Positions 12,536 through 24,800 of a DNA stretch of 64,000 nucleotides are shown here, piece by piece. The notes beneath the pieces are model-generated. The model ran no database searches and was not told where the DNA came from. It saw only the letters and a list, made by a program, of their open reading frames with translations. The number at the start of each line of letters is the position of its first letter. Position 1 is the first letter of the stretch. The translations under genes and the position numbers were made by a program. The stretch covers positions 17,014,764 through 17,078,763 of the forward strand of contig NC_092583.1 of assembly GCF_037975245.1 (NCBI RefSeq), in the 5' to 3' direction. Origin of the DNA: Apostichopus japonicus. Its lineage: Eukaryota > Echinodermata > Holothuroidea > Aspidochirotida > Stichopodidae.

Positions 12536-15500
12536 AGGTTTTATACACAGAAACCAAAGTATAATAAAAGAGAAGTGCAGAGCCTCGAAACTGAAAATTT
12601 GAACTATAAATAATTTGATGCTTATACAGTATATACTTTACATGCACATTGCACAGGTAAAGTGAATCAAGAACTGTATGTAACATAAAATTATAATTAA
12701 TGTCAAATATCATACAACCTAGCCCACATGTGTATAGTTTCAATTTAATAACCTTAATTTGGTTGAAAGGTTGAATCTTAAAATCAGCATATTTTTTATT
12801 TGAATCTGAGAATTTCTCCTATGACATATCTGTTCTGTCCTAATCTCCATGACAATGCTGGATGTTGTCTTAAAATTTTATGTAATCAAAGGAATTGGTG
12901 GTGTTTAATTTAACCTTCCCTTGGGCTTATAATGCATACATGTGGTTAGAGAAACAAATTGGCTGATTTACTTCGCTCCTCTCTTACCTGTCTCCCACTC
13001 CACAATTGCACTTTCCTATCTACTTAATACACATTTGGAAACGTTTTGACACTGTGCCCTCGTTCAATGGGCCACGCCCACTTATTCCTCCTTCCGTATC
13101 TACCACCCAGAATTTACTACACACATTTTTCTGCAAAATTATCGCTTGTAATTTATAGGACTATTTTTGCGAGTTTGGAAAGAACTATATAATGTTGTTA
13201 ATGGCATGTCTTTTCGAAAACCAGCTACTGTAAAATGGTGCTTTAAATCTGAACATTTGTAAAATCACGTCTCATACTTTTCTACAGTTTACTCGGTATA
13301 CTATACAGTAGTATGTTTGCTACAATTCATGCAAACCAGAGACCAACGTTATACAAAACAGTATTTAAGAGAAGTAGAGTGAATATGTAAGTGTAGATGC
13401 AGGTAGCTGTTATCGTGAATTGGACTTGTGAATCTCTTAAAGTGGCTTAAAAGTTGATCTTAAAATTCAACTTAAACAATGCCCTATACGTATTCATTAC
13501 TTCCCTGACCAGTGTACACACAGTGCTGCGTTTATAGTATAATTGAGTCATTTTGGACCAATTTTAAAAACCAGTAGTTTTGCAGATTGTTCTTTAGACT
13601 TAGTGGAATTATTTAATATCTGTTTGTCAACACAGTAAAGTTGATAGTATCTGCTATCTGGTTTTGTATGCAATTTTGTTGAACAGGTAAATTCAAGGAG
13701 TGGGGCCAATGGCTTAAATAGAGAACTGGATGTAAGTTAGACATCTTTTTCCTGATCCAGACCTGATGTAAACAAGTCCTGATAGAATCCTATTGAACAA
13801 TTTCCAGAATTCTGTTGTATTACAGCTCTTAATCACACACAGATACACAAACAGACATGCACGTATACTGTATGTTTGCTCTACACAGTTAATAAAATAT
13901 ACAGTAACTACTAAGGTTTGGCCAATAAAGTATTATCATTCACATTAGACGTTCGTGCTGTAATAACTTAAGTGTTCAAATATTGCATCTATAGTGCAGT
14001 TAATACTGTATGAAGCCTGTGAACTTTGTCTCTTATATCAACTACTATCATATTTCATGTGTATATTAACTGCTATGAATACATTCCACTTGCATAGCAA
14101 TTTAAGACATTTTGCTTAGCATGCTGCGTCCTGCGATGTTCAACTGGATCAATTATTCCGCGTATAATACTTACATATATGCACAAAATATTAAGATTAA
14201 GCATTATACAATACTGTAGGGATGATAAAGTGAGGCAACAGAACTGAAATTATTTTGCTAGATTTAATAAACTCCAATTTTAGATTTGATTATGTGATTA
14301 ACCCCATCCTCTTACAATACCATGTTGTGTGCATCAGGATGGAGAACCCAGCAGTTACAGTGTACAGTACAGTACAGTATGTGTGTACAGTGTACAGTAG
14401 GCTTTGTGTAGTGTCGGTACTTTCAATATACTCGACAGAACTCTTGATAGCTGAATTATTGTGGTTATGATCATGATGATGATGATGATGTGAGGGGAAA
14501 TCCTGTTCAGAACTCAGTACCGAGAATTTATATTACTCAAACTGAAACAGAAAGCAGTTTCTAAGGATCAAAATGTACTGACATATATTGTATTATTCCA
14601 GAATGACAGAAATGTATGCATTGTTTGAATTGAACATGTAGTGATGGGAGCAAGCCTGGTGCGAGATTTCTTTCTTTCTTTCATGGAATGGGGGTGGGCG
14701 GGGAAGGATGGGGCATAAAAGTTGGATGTCCGTTCTGGGGAGGGAAAAATGAGCTAATTACCAAAATAAAGTGTAAAACTGTCCACTGCAAAATTTTGAC
14801 AGTATACAAAAAAAAAACAATTAATTTGTTATATATATATAAGTAATCTTTCTGCAAAATAGATCTGGTACAAAATTTTGAACAAAAGAAAATGATGATC
14901 ATAAAATTTGAAAATACAAAATTACAAAAGTTGAAAATATGCAGCCAAACTCAGCAATAGGATGAGCGGATGGGAATGTGAAACAGGAACAAAGTGAAGG
15001 TAATATTTGAACAAGTTCTCATTTCTCATTCATGTTTGGGCTCATTCAATGGACAGAGCTGTAGTAAGTTTATTTTCCCCTGTGGGCAGTTTCCTTCTTA
15101 CAGTAGTACAATCAGTTGTTTATGACTCATATCATATCAAGTTTACACACAGTACTGTACTTATTCAGTATATACTACTGTACAGTGCTAGTGAATAGAG
15201 ATGCACTGGTCTCTGTTTATATAGTACAGTTTCTATGTCTATATAGTTTTTGAGATACAGTACTGTACGTCAAAGAAGAACATAACCTCTGTTGTCAGAC
15301 TAGTAGTTCGCTGGTTGCTAAGTTGATGATTTTGTGTTTCAGATAACAAACTTTATAGATAATTTTGTGACATTCCAGATAACAAACTTTATCTTTATAA
15401 CATTCACATGCTTTCAAGTTCTCTATAAAACCACAAGGAGAGAGAGGTGATAATGCTTAAGGAAGGTTTTACCGCTCATCATCAAAGCTTACAGTTTAAC

Positions 15501-15679
15501 ATTCATTTCATATTTCCAAGGTTCTCTCAAGGAACTCCATCTCCTCACTCACCTCACTGTGGAGGTCTTCTAATTTTGTAGAAACCATTTTTTCCTTCAC
15601 ATATTTTTCTCCATATTTATTCTTCATATCATATATACTAATTTCAAAAGTTTACTTTTTGTGTTTGCACGTTTATCAG
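12536..15679. other. Non-coding sequence up to the exon 1 acceptor
   Basis: No gene is supported. Clusters of ACAGTACAGT-type sequence occur near 14355-14400. The region should include the end of a 5' intron, since a splice acceptor sits at 15678-15679. Confidence 0.55.
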
Positions 15680-15847
15680 GGGAAAACAAACACAATGGAT
15701 TCAGGAACGGATGAAACAGACAGCAGTAAGACGCAGAAACTGCAACCTCTGGAGGTCAAGATGGAGGAGAAAATGGACCAAGAACCAGGAAAAATTGAAG
15801 GATTTCTCCTTAAAAGGAGAAAAAGACCAATGAAAGGATGGCAGAAG
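15680..15847 (+). CDS. OSBPL3/6/7: ORP exon 1 (first coding exon; PH domain start)
   Basis: The ATG at 15695 has A at -3 and G at +4, a strong Kozak context. It gives 51 residues ending ...RPMKGWQK at a phase-0 GTAGGG donor. The motif [15 protein letters not shown] is the first two strands of the ORP3/6/7 PH domain. A pyrimidine-rich AG acceptor ends at 15679, so the exon probably begins with 15 bases of 5' UTR and at least one non-coding exon lies further upstream. The frame stays open back through the acceptor, so an upstream start in another exon is possible. Confidence 0.9.
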
Positions 15848-18800
15848 GTAGGGTACATGAGTATTATATATCCCATCACTACTATATCATGGATTATTCT
15901 AGATCCAGTTAAACCTGGATTAACATGGATTATCCAGAGCTCTACAATATGGATCCTGGATGATCTGGATAATCCAGTTAATCCTTCATTATCCTAGGTT
16001 AACATGGATAATGCAGAACTTCTCTACATGGACCATTTGTTATGCAAATCTGATTATTGCATTCATTTTTGCACATGGAATAAATTAAGGGGTATTGCAT
16101 AGCAACATGGTATCCTCAGTGTCACTGCTACATAAAGACAAACAAGTGGAACAGTTTTTGTACTCAAAATGTTAGTGTTTTCAATAATTTATGATACTCA
16201 AATTTGTTAATCTCAATAATTACTCTGAATAATTCAAGACACAAAAATATTCCTCTGTTGTGTTAATAGCACTCGTGTGTCATAAGGGTCTTGTCACTGA
16301 TCAAATCTTAGTTAAAATTATAAGTTTGGTTTACATTTGTGCACAGCTGAAAATGGTGCAGACAAACAGAAATACGGTATATAGTGAAGCACTTTAGCAC
16401 TGCAATTCACACTATTATGATACAGTCCACTTGCAGTTCAGCTACCTGAGTAAGAGCACATAATGTGCAGTTCCCCTTTGTGTACAACTACAAATTGTAT
16501 AACACACTACAGTTGGATTTTCTGGTGTCTTTTCGACTGTATGTATCTGACCAGTCCCTCGTTCCTATCTGTCAGAATAAACTCGGTTTCACCTTCACTG
16601 TACTGAATGGAATACATATATAGTAATAGCTAAAGTACAGGTAACCATAATATAGTAGTAGGGTAATGTAATACACCTGCATAGTCAACACTCACATAAA
16701 GTATACTATTAAATAAAGGCTCAATAGATGTTATATAATGTATCAAGTTACTGTTACTACCATAGCTTTGTTGTAGCAATTCAAGTTTGCCATTCATTAT
16801 TAAGTGACATATTCTCCCATATCTCTTTCGCTTTCTGTAATAGCACGCTTGAATAGAACTTGGAGGTCAATCATGTAATTAGCTCATCGTACAGAATTTA
16901 GAGAAAAGAAAAAAAGGAAACGTGTGTTTATACATTCTTTCTTTTCTTGTTTTTGCACACAGAGGTACTTTGTCTTAGAAAAAGGAATGCTGACTTATGG
17001 AAAGTCTCCAGCAGAGGTAAAAGTCACATGTGTTCGTTACAGAGTACAGACTATTATATATAGATAGGTCCTGCATATAGCTTTAATGCTACTAAGCATT
17101 GTAGTTTAGAACTGTGGTTATTTGTAATCTGTATGGTTTGTGTTACATAACACTCCTACATAGGAAGATATATTTTACTGTTAGCTGGATCTTCAAGCTA
17201 AACCTCTCAACAATTTGTTGTGTCACTGGTATGCAATATAATTTATATATATTATACATATATATATTATATATACATTATAATATATATTATACATTGT
17301 ACCTGCTGCCAAACCTGAGAAAGCTGTACCATAGATTCTCTCATGATGGGAATGTTTTCAGATGTTTGCAAAATAAGCACTTCTGGTTTACCCTTGGCAC
17401 AGACTTACTGTATGCTCTGTCTTCCTATTGTGATAGATTGACCATAAGGGTCAGTTATCAAGGTGAACCCCCCCCTCCCCCACTTTTCCTGTGTTTTTAT
17501 CGCCCTTGATGTAAGTTGATGTAATTGTTAATTAAGTTTTCCCTCCCCTTGCCTTACCCCTCCTGTACCCTCCCTCTCCTCCTACCACCCATCCTCTCTG
17601 CAGACACATATAAGTTTGGGTATGACTGTTTCATCAGCAGTTATTTCAAGATTGTCTGTAAATCCACATATAATTTTTCCTTTCAGCTACAAAAGGGTAA
17701 GATTCACGGGACTATTGATATCCTTACTGCTGTAATCACCACCGAGAGACAGGATGATCCAGAGGCACGACGGATAGATGTAGATGCCGAGGAGTTTCTC
17801 TACCATATTAAGGTGATTATCACCCCCCTCCCGCCCCCTCCCTTTATCATGAGGGATGCAAAGTCTTTCCTAATACATGAAAAATGAGGGAGAAGTATAT
17901 AATGTATCACATAAAGCTGCTGTACTTTTTGGTTAACTTTGAACATCAAAATCTGGTGGTAAAATGCAGAGTGGAACAATGATAAACCAAGAAAGCTTAC
18001 ATCTATAAAGTAAGTCCAATTTCTCCAGGAATGATGAATGTTTTAACAAATGGAAAGAACTTCAAACGGCTTGCCAATGAAGATATACTGTATTGCATTA
18101 ACCTTGTGGGATACAAAGTTTTCTGGATTTGGAGTAAATTGTTAATTACTTGCTTATAAAGAGAAGGGTAGAGGTTGTAAACTGGATATGAAATATAATA
18201 TAAGAGCAACACAAAAAAATTCACACAGTGATAGGCAGCTTTTTCCTCAGGTCTGAGATCACATGATCAAAATGCATTGCAATACTCCGTTTCATAATAA
18301 ACCTTTCAACCTGATTCATATTTTAAGCTTTTCTTTTTATCTGGATAATGCTTTTGATGCAGTGGGAAATTATTCAATGTTTGTTTTCTAAAACCAGCTG
18401 TCAGTTTCACTATCACATTAGAGTTTTAATTTGATATCACCAGCTTGTGACTAATGTAAAATAAAATGGAAATTTAAGGAAATTTTTTATCTTGGTGTAG
18501 TCCAGGGGCTGGGCAACCCGTGGCTTTTTAACTGGCCTGGGACCTTGTGGAATTTTGTTGTAGCCCCAAATTAGTGTGTTTTTACAGTGTGCATTTGTCA
18601 CTGAAGTAATGCATGTCCAAGGATTTTCAAATTGCTTAGTTCTTCTGTACATTGGTGGTATAATATTACTCTCAGTATACAAATGCGCCCCAAATTTACT
18701 GTACATAACAGGACAGTCACAATAAACAATGTCCCTGTTGTTTGAATAAATTAGCAACCTTCCATACATCTTTAAAGTAACGATGCTTTGAGCAATAGAA

Positions 18801-21800
18801 CATAATATTCTGCCTCTTCTGATAACTTAGAAGTTGTCATGGAAAGATGTTATAAGACAAATTTATGCCTTTTTCTTCAAGTGAAATCATCTCTATGTAA
18901 AGATGTTGGCCTCTGTGAAGCCTTGGGCTGTAGTCTCGTGAGAAATTTTCAATTTTCAATTTTTCCAGTTCAAATGCTGAGTGGTCTAGGCAAGCAAAGT
19001 GAACTGTGAGATGTTATCCCATTCAAGAAAGCAAAAGATATTTTCCACTTGATCTCTCAAGGCTTTTTTTTCTTCCTTCCATTTTACTGTAGGCCAGTTG
19101 TTCTGAGGAATTCAAAGCTTGGAGGAAGCATTTACAGATGCACAAGCAGTACCGTGCTCAGGTTAATGTTCAATCGCCAGGGGTGTCATTTGAGGAACCA
19201 GCCATGGCAGCTCAACTCTTAACCTCTACTCCTACCAGTGACATCACACTCAGGGCGATGACGCTGGAGAGGAGGAGGCAGAGTTTGAGAAAGCAACGTT
19301 CCAAGTTTAGGATTGGCGGAACACTGCCTGCGTCATCTTCATCTCACAGTAACACCCTCAGACCAGATCAGTTTGGCTTGGACAAATGCCTGCAAGGTTT
19401 GTAGTTCTAGGGTGCAATGTTAGTAGTTCTAGCCTGCAAGGTTAGTAGTACTGGCCTGCAAGGTTAGTAGTACTGGCCTGCAAGGTTAGTAGTACTGGCC
19501 TGCAATATTAGTAGTGCTGGCCTGCAAGGTTGGTAGTGCTGGCCTGCAAGGTTGGTAGTGCTGGCCTGCAAGGTTGGTAGTGCTGGCCTGCAAGGTTGGT
19601 AGTGCAGGCCTGCAAGGTTGGTAGTGCTGGCCTGCAAGGTTGGTAGTGCTGGCCTGCAAGGTTGGTAGTCCTGGCCTGCAAGGTTAATAGTACTGGCCTG
19701 CAAGGTTGGTAGTCCTGGCCTGCAAGGCTAGTAGTACTGGCCTGCAAGGTTTCTTTATTCTCACAGGAGGATGCTGGACACAAAAAGGCACTGAAATAAT
19801 TACTGTCATTACCTCGATGCACTTTTTCAAGTTGAGCTATCATATTTGTGTAATCAGTTGAGTTATGTGTAACAGGTTTCTCTTTGTAAGTATTGTGTGT
19901 ATGCCAGTCCACCTGACAGATAAATAGAAGTAAACTGTACAGGAATCAGCTGCAGCATGGGGCATTGGGGGGGGGGGGGGGGTTGAGTCCTGTTACTGAC
20001 CCCTTTGTTCTTGGACTATCTGCAGAGGTGAACTGACAAGGCAGTAAAAGATGGAAGCTACGTAAACAGAAGACTTGGAGGAGAACTATTCAAATAATAT
20101 TAAAATATGAACAGAGGTAGCTGCCTGATGAAAAGATGTTATACTTTGAGATGGAATGATAGTCATATGATGCAAAACACTGCAAGGAGAGGAAAACTTT
20201 GACAAGTTTGTTAGTTTTCCAATTAAATATAAAATTTCTGAATAGCTTCATTATTAATAGCTTAGACACCAAGATATGAGCATTTAATTATTTAGTATCA
20301 ATCATTCTTGAGCAAAGACAAACAAAATCAAATATTTTATAATTTTTTGCTGTGATCATTTGGTCAGGTGGGTTGACTATATTTTTACAAAAAATATTAC
20401 ATTATAATAAGCACAAAGAAATAAATTCTTGTGTTTTTTAAGAATAAATATTTATCTCTCATCAACATTTCTTGAATAGAATCTTGTAAGATATAAAAAA
20501 TTACTTGGTAAAAATCTCCATCACTGAGAACTAAAAGGTTTTCTCATGAAGTGTTCCAGGATATGTAAGTAACAAGTCCAACCTAAATGTCACCTCATCA
20601 AAGTACAGTATCTAAAAGTCCTCCTTGAAAAATGGTTAATATCAATTTCCTGGCAGAATAGAACTTAAGCGTGTCTGTTTCTGGTTGATTGGTCATGTGT
20701 TTGGTGAATGGAAATTACACTACTGACGAAAATAATTAATAATGGCATCAGACGAACAACAGCCTTCTAATCTAATATAGGTCAGGTTCATGGATAGATA
20801 CTGGGCAATGTTTCACCAAACAATTTTTACTCTAACAAGAGAAGCATACACAATCATCATCATTAGTCTTTTGTTTAAGAGATTCAATGGTTGAACAGTT
20901 TCCCAAATGATTAAGAAAAAACGTTGTTTTATGTGTGAGTTATCCTAGTTCCTGGTGTGTCATCACATCTAAGACTGCAGATTGCAGCAAGATTAAATAT
21001 GACATCACACACTCAAATTGTTAACAGTTTTCTTTCTTTATTCATTGTTTGCTTTCTGTATTAATGAGGATGAGTTTTGCAAATTTTGAATCTAATTTAC
21101 TGATTTCTCAACAATTCCCGACCTAATACACTGGCGTTGGTTTGTCAACAAATGTTTACATTCTTGAAAATATGAAAAGAAAAACAAAGAAAATATAAAT
21201 AATTTCACTCATATGGTTGCTATGACATCAACTTTTAAGCAACAATATCTCTCAAAAGAATTTGTTTGTTAAGAATTTCATTGATATTTACAAGAGATTT
21301 AATAATGTTATGTGTTTTATTGCTAGGTATGATTTTACCACTATTGGCTTGGCATTTACAGGAGACACAATTAAGGTGCTGCTTTTTACCATCTCTTGAT
21401 TTATATTCGCAAATCTTCTTTGATTATAAGATCTCTGATCACCTATCTGCTAACTTTTCATTTGTTCAGATTTGACCTATGCTGAAAACAGTATCGTGAC
21501 AATTTCAAATATTATTCAGGAGCTATTAAACCAAGAACTACCTCCGTATGCTGATGGCACGTATGAAGTAAGTTGAGATGAACTGCTTAACATTGCATGA
21601 AGGCATGTGTGCGAAGGATTCAGAATTGTTAATTTATCAATATAATCATATCTTAGAATGAAACAGTTTTCTGAGAGATCAGAGGTACAAGGAAGTATAG
21701 GGCATGGTCTGTCACAGCCAGTCTTTCCATTTTTAACAACCTGTAAAAAATGTAAACATGACATCTGAAAAACAAATGCAAGGAAACTTTGCTTGTCTTC

Positions 21801-24800
21801 CTGTGAATTTAGTGGAATGGACACCACAGCAGGTTGTGGGAAGGTGTGTGTGTTGGGTGTGTATGTGGGGAGGGGAGGAGTATGTGGGGAGGGGAGGAGT
21901 ATGTGAGGAGGGGAGGAGTATTTGGGGAGGGGAGGAGTATTTGGGGAGGGGAGGAGTATTTGGGAAGAGGAGTATGTGGGGAGGGGAGGAGTATGTGGGG
22001 AGGGGAGGAGTATGTGAGGAGGGGAGGAGTATTTGGGGAGGGGAGGAGTATTTGGGGAGGGGAGGAGTATGTGGGGAGGGGAGGAGTATGTGGGGAGGGG
22101 AGGAGTATGTGGGAAGGGGAGGAGTATTTGGGGAGGGGAGGAGTATGTGGGGAGGGGAGGAGTATGTGGGGAGGGGAGGAGTATGTGGGAAGGGGAGGAG
22201 TATGTGGGGAGGGGCAGTATGTGGGGAGGGGAGGAGTATGTGTGTTTGTGTGTTGGGTGTGTATGTGGGGAGGAGAGGAGTATGTGGGGGAGGGGACGAG
22301 TATGTGGGGAGGGGAGGAGTATGTGGGGAGAGGAGGAGTATGTGGGGAGGGGAGGAGTATGTGGGGAAGGGAGGAGTGTGTGGGGAGGGGAGGAGTGTGT
22401 GGGGAGGGGAGGAGTGTGGGGAGGGGAGGAGTGTGTGGGGAGGGGAGGAGTGTGTGGAGAGGGGAGGAGTATGTGGGGAGGGGGAGTATGTGGGGAGGGG
22501 AGAAGTATGTGGGGAGGGGAGGAGTTTGTGGGGAGGGGAATATTTAGAATGGTAAAGTTATCCATATAAATTATATTGTTGAAGACGTGAACAGATGAAG
22601 TTTATAGTGGTTACAGTTACACTCTGAAAGAGGAATATAATTACCTTGGTATCTATTTAGAAACCTGTATCTCCAAACTTCAGCAGGTTTGCATCGTTCC
22701 ATGAGATAGTGTAACCTCCATTCCACTTTCCCCTACCCTACACAACCCTACCTTCCCTACCCTACCCTCCCCTCCTATCCTTCTTCATCATTGTACAAAC
22801 AGCAGTTTCATCATTATAATTATGATAGACTGTTGTTAATGGAACGTGCAACTTGCTTAACTATGCTGTGAAAGGCTATGATGACAGTATAAATTTATTG
22901 TGTTCATGTAATTTATTTGCCTTTGACACCAAGCTAAAGAGACCAACCAGTAACTTGAGCAGAGGAATAAATCCTGACAGAGAAAAATGCTGGTATCTGG
23001 AGAATTTTGTTCTCTAAGATTTTGCCACATGTGGACTATTTAATAACAATATTTGTTGGCTTTGAATAATTAGTTACAGCTCAGATATCCAGGAAAGTGA
23101 CAACCTTAAGTTTGAAAATAAAGCTTGCAAGTTGAGTCTTAAATGTGGTAATAGTACATGACCATACAAGATATCATCATTAAACAGGTAATTCAGTACT
23201 TTGTTTGACTATATTTATCAAAGTAGTGGGTAACCTCTACCCAGCTATCATTGATTCAGCTAAAGGCTAGCAAGACATGTCCTGTTTGCTCTGTGATCAA
23301 AGAAATCTGGTCATGTAAATCTGTCATCTAGGATTTCATTGGTGACTGTCTTTGCATATGACCATGACGGAGCTTGGAGTAGGGTGTCCAACTTTGAAAT
23401 GTTTTATACACTTGAAGACATTTTATGACTTTTTCCTGCAGAAGAGACTTACTGATTTGACCTCTGATGACCTTCTACCTCCCCTCCCATCCTCCCACTT
23501 CCCTCACAGGATATCTTCATCCATCACAACTTAATATTATTTCCAAAAATATAGATAATTAGATATTTGTCTTTACTCAGAAACTGGCATTGTTGTTGTG
23601 CTTGTATATGACTTTATTTCAAAAAGGTTATAAAAGGATGTAAATGTTAGGATGTTATTTTTTTTCCTCTATTTCTTTTCTGTCTCTGTAGCCTAGTGAA
23701 GATGCAACTTCAAGTAAGAAATCAAAACGACGCAAGGATAAGTCAAGATCCCACAAAAAAGCAACCAGTGATCCACATTTAACCGAAGGAAAACAGGTGA
23801 GGGCAGTACTACATTTTCTACATGAGTCTGGTGCATAGGATTTGGTGAAATTTCTGAAAAGAATATTTTGGTTAGAAAGATAAACAAAGAGTTAATGCCA
23901 CATATAGTCATGGTTTAGAATGAGACTTGGTTGTTCCAGATTTGTTACCTGTGTAAACTATCTCCATCTCAGAGAGAGAGAGAGAGAGGAGGAAGAGGAG
24001 ATATAAAGGAGCGAAAGAAGAGGGGAGTGGAGGGAAGGGGTTAAAATAGAGGGACAAAGGTGGTCCATGTAACTCTGTATCTTTCAAATGTTGATGGCTA
24101 TAGTCTTATAATGACTGTTATGTTTATGTACTGTAGGGTACTGCTATTCCTGGACTTTCTGGTGTAGTGGTCGATGAAGAAAACTCTACTCTGAGGTCAA
24201 CCGTTTCTCACGTCTCCATTTCATCTCTCAATCAACAAGATCAGAAAAACAGGGAGGAATTTATGGACAAAGCTAGCCTAGGTGAGTTTTATCCATCTTT
24301 AACATTACTGCAGTGTTACAGCTGCTTGGTATGTTTCTTTGGTAACATTGTTCTACTGACATACGTAATGCAGTTCCATTCATTTCTTAGTTGAGGAACG
24401 GTTACGTTGTACACACAGTTGTCTGCCTGTACTGTTATATCAAGGAAAAACATTTACTGTACAAAGTCTACAATGATAAGTATTCCTTTTCTTGCTATTT
24501 CCATGAGTGTATAAAGTACAGTATAAGATATTGTAAGATTTTCTTTGTGAGGTTAATGTATTCTTCTCATCTGGTTTGGTGTTTCTATGTTTACACATAG
24601 TGTGCACATTGGGTACACATAGTTTCACATTGTGTACACATAGTGAACACATAGTGAACACATAGTGTACACATAGTCGTTAGCATGGGAAGCAGGTATG
24701 TTTGTATTTTCTGGTATATTTATGTCATTTTAGGAGTTCCCATGTCAATTAGTAGGAGAAAATATGGAAACCTTGGTGTGATTTTGGTCCGTAAATGAAA

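Noticed and set aside
18497-18580. Sequence CAGGGGCTGGGCAACC, similar to the end of a hAT-type DNA transposon
   Set aside because: Only one end is visible, with no matching inverted end or 8-bp target duplication nearby. It may be a chance match or a fragment.
19464-19912. Minus-strand frames of 79 and 134 codons with a [15 protein letters not shown]-type repeat
   Set aside because: They are produced by the 22-bp donor array read backwards.
21516-22569. Long Pro/Ser-rich (minus) and Gly/Glu-rich (plus) open frames
   Set aside because: They are translations of the G-rich 19-bp minisatellite inside intron 5 of the ORP gene.
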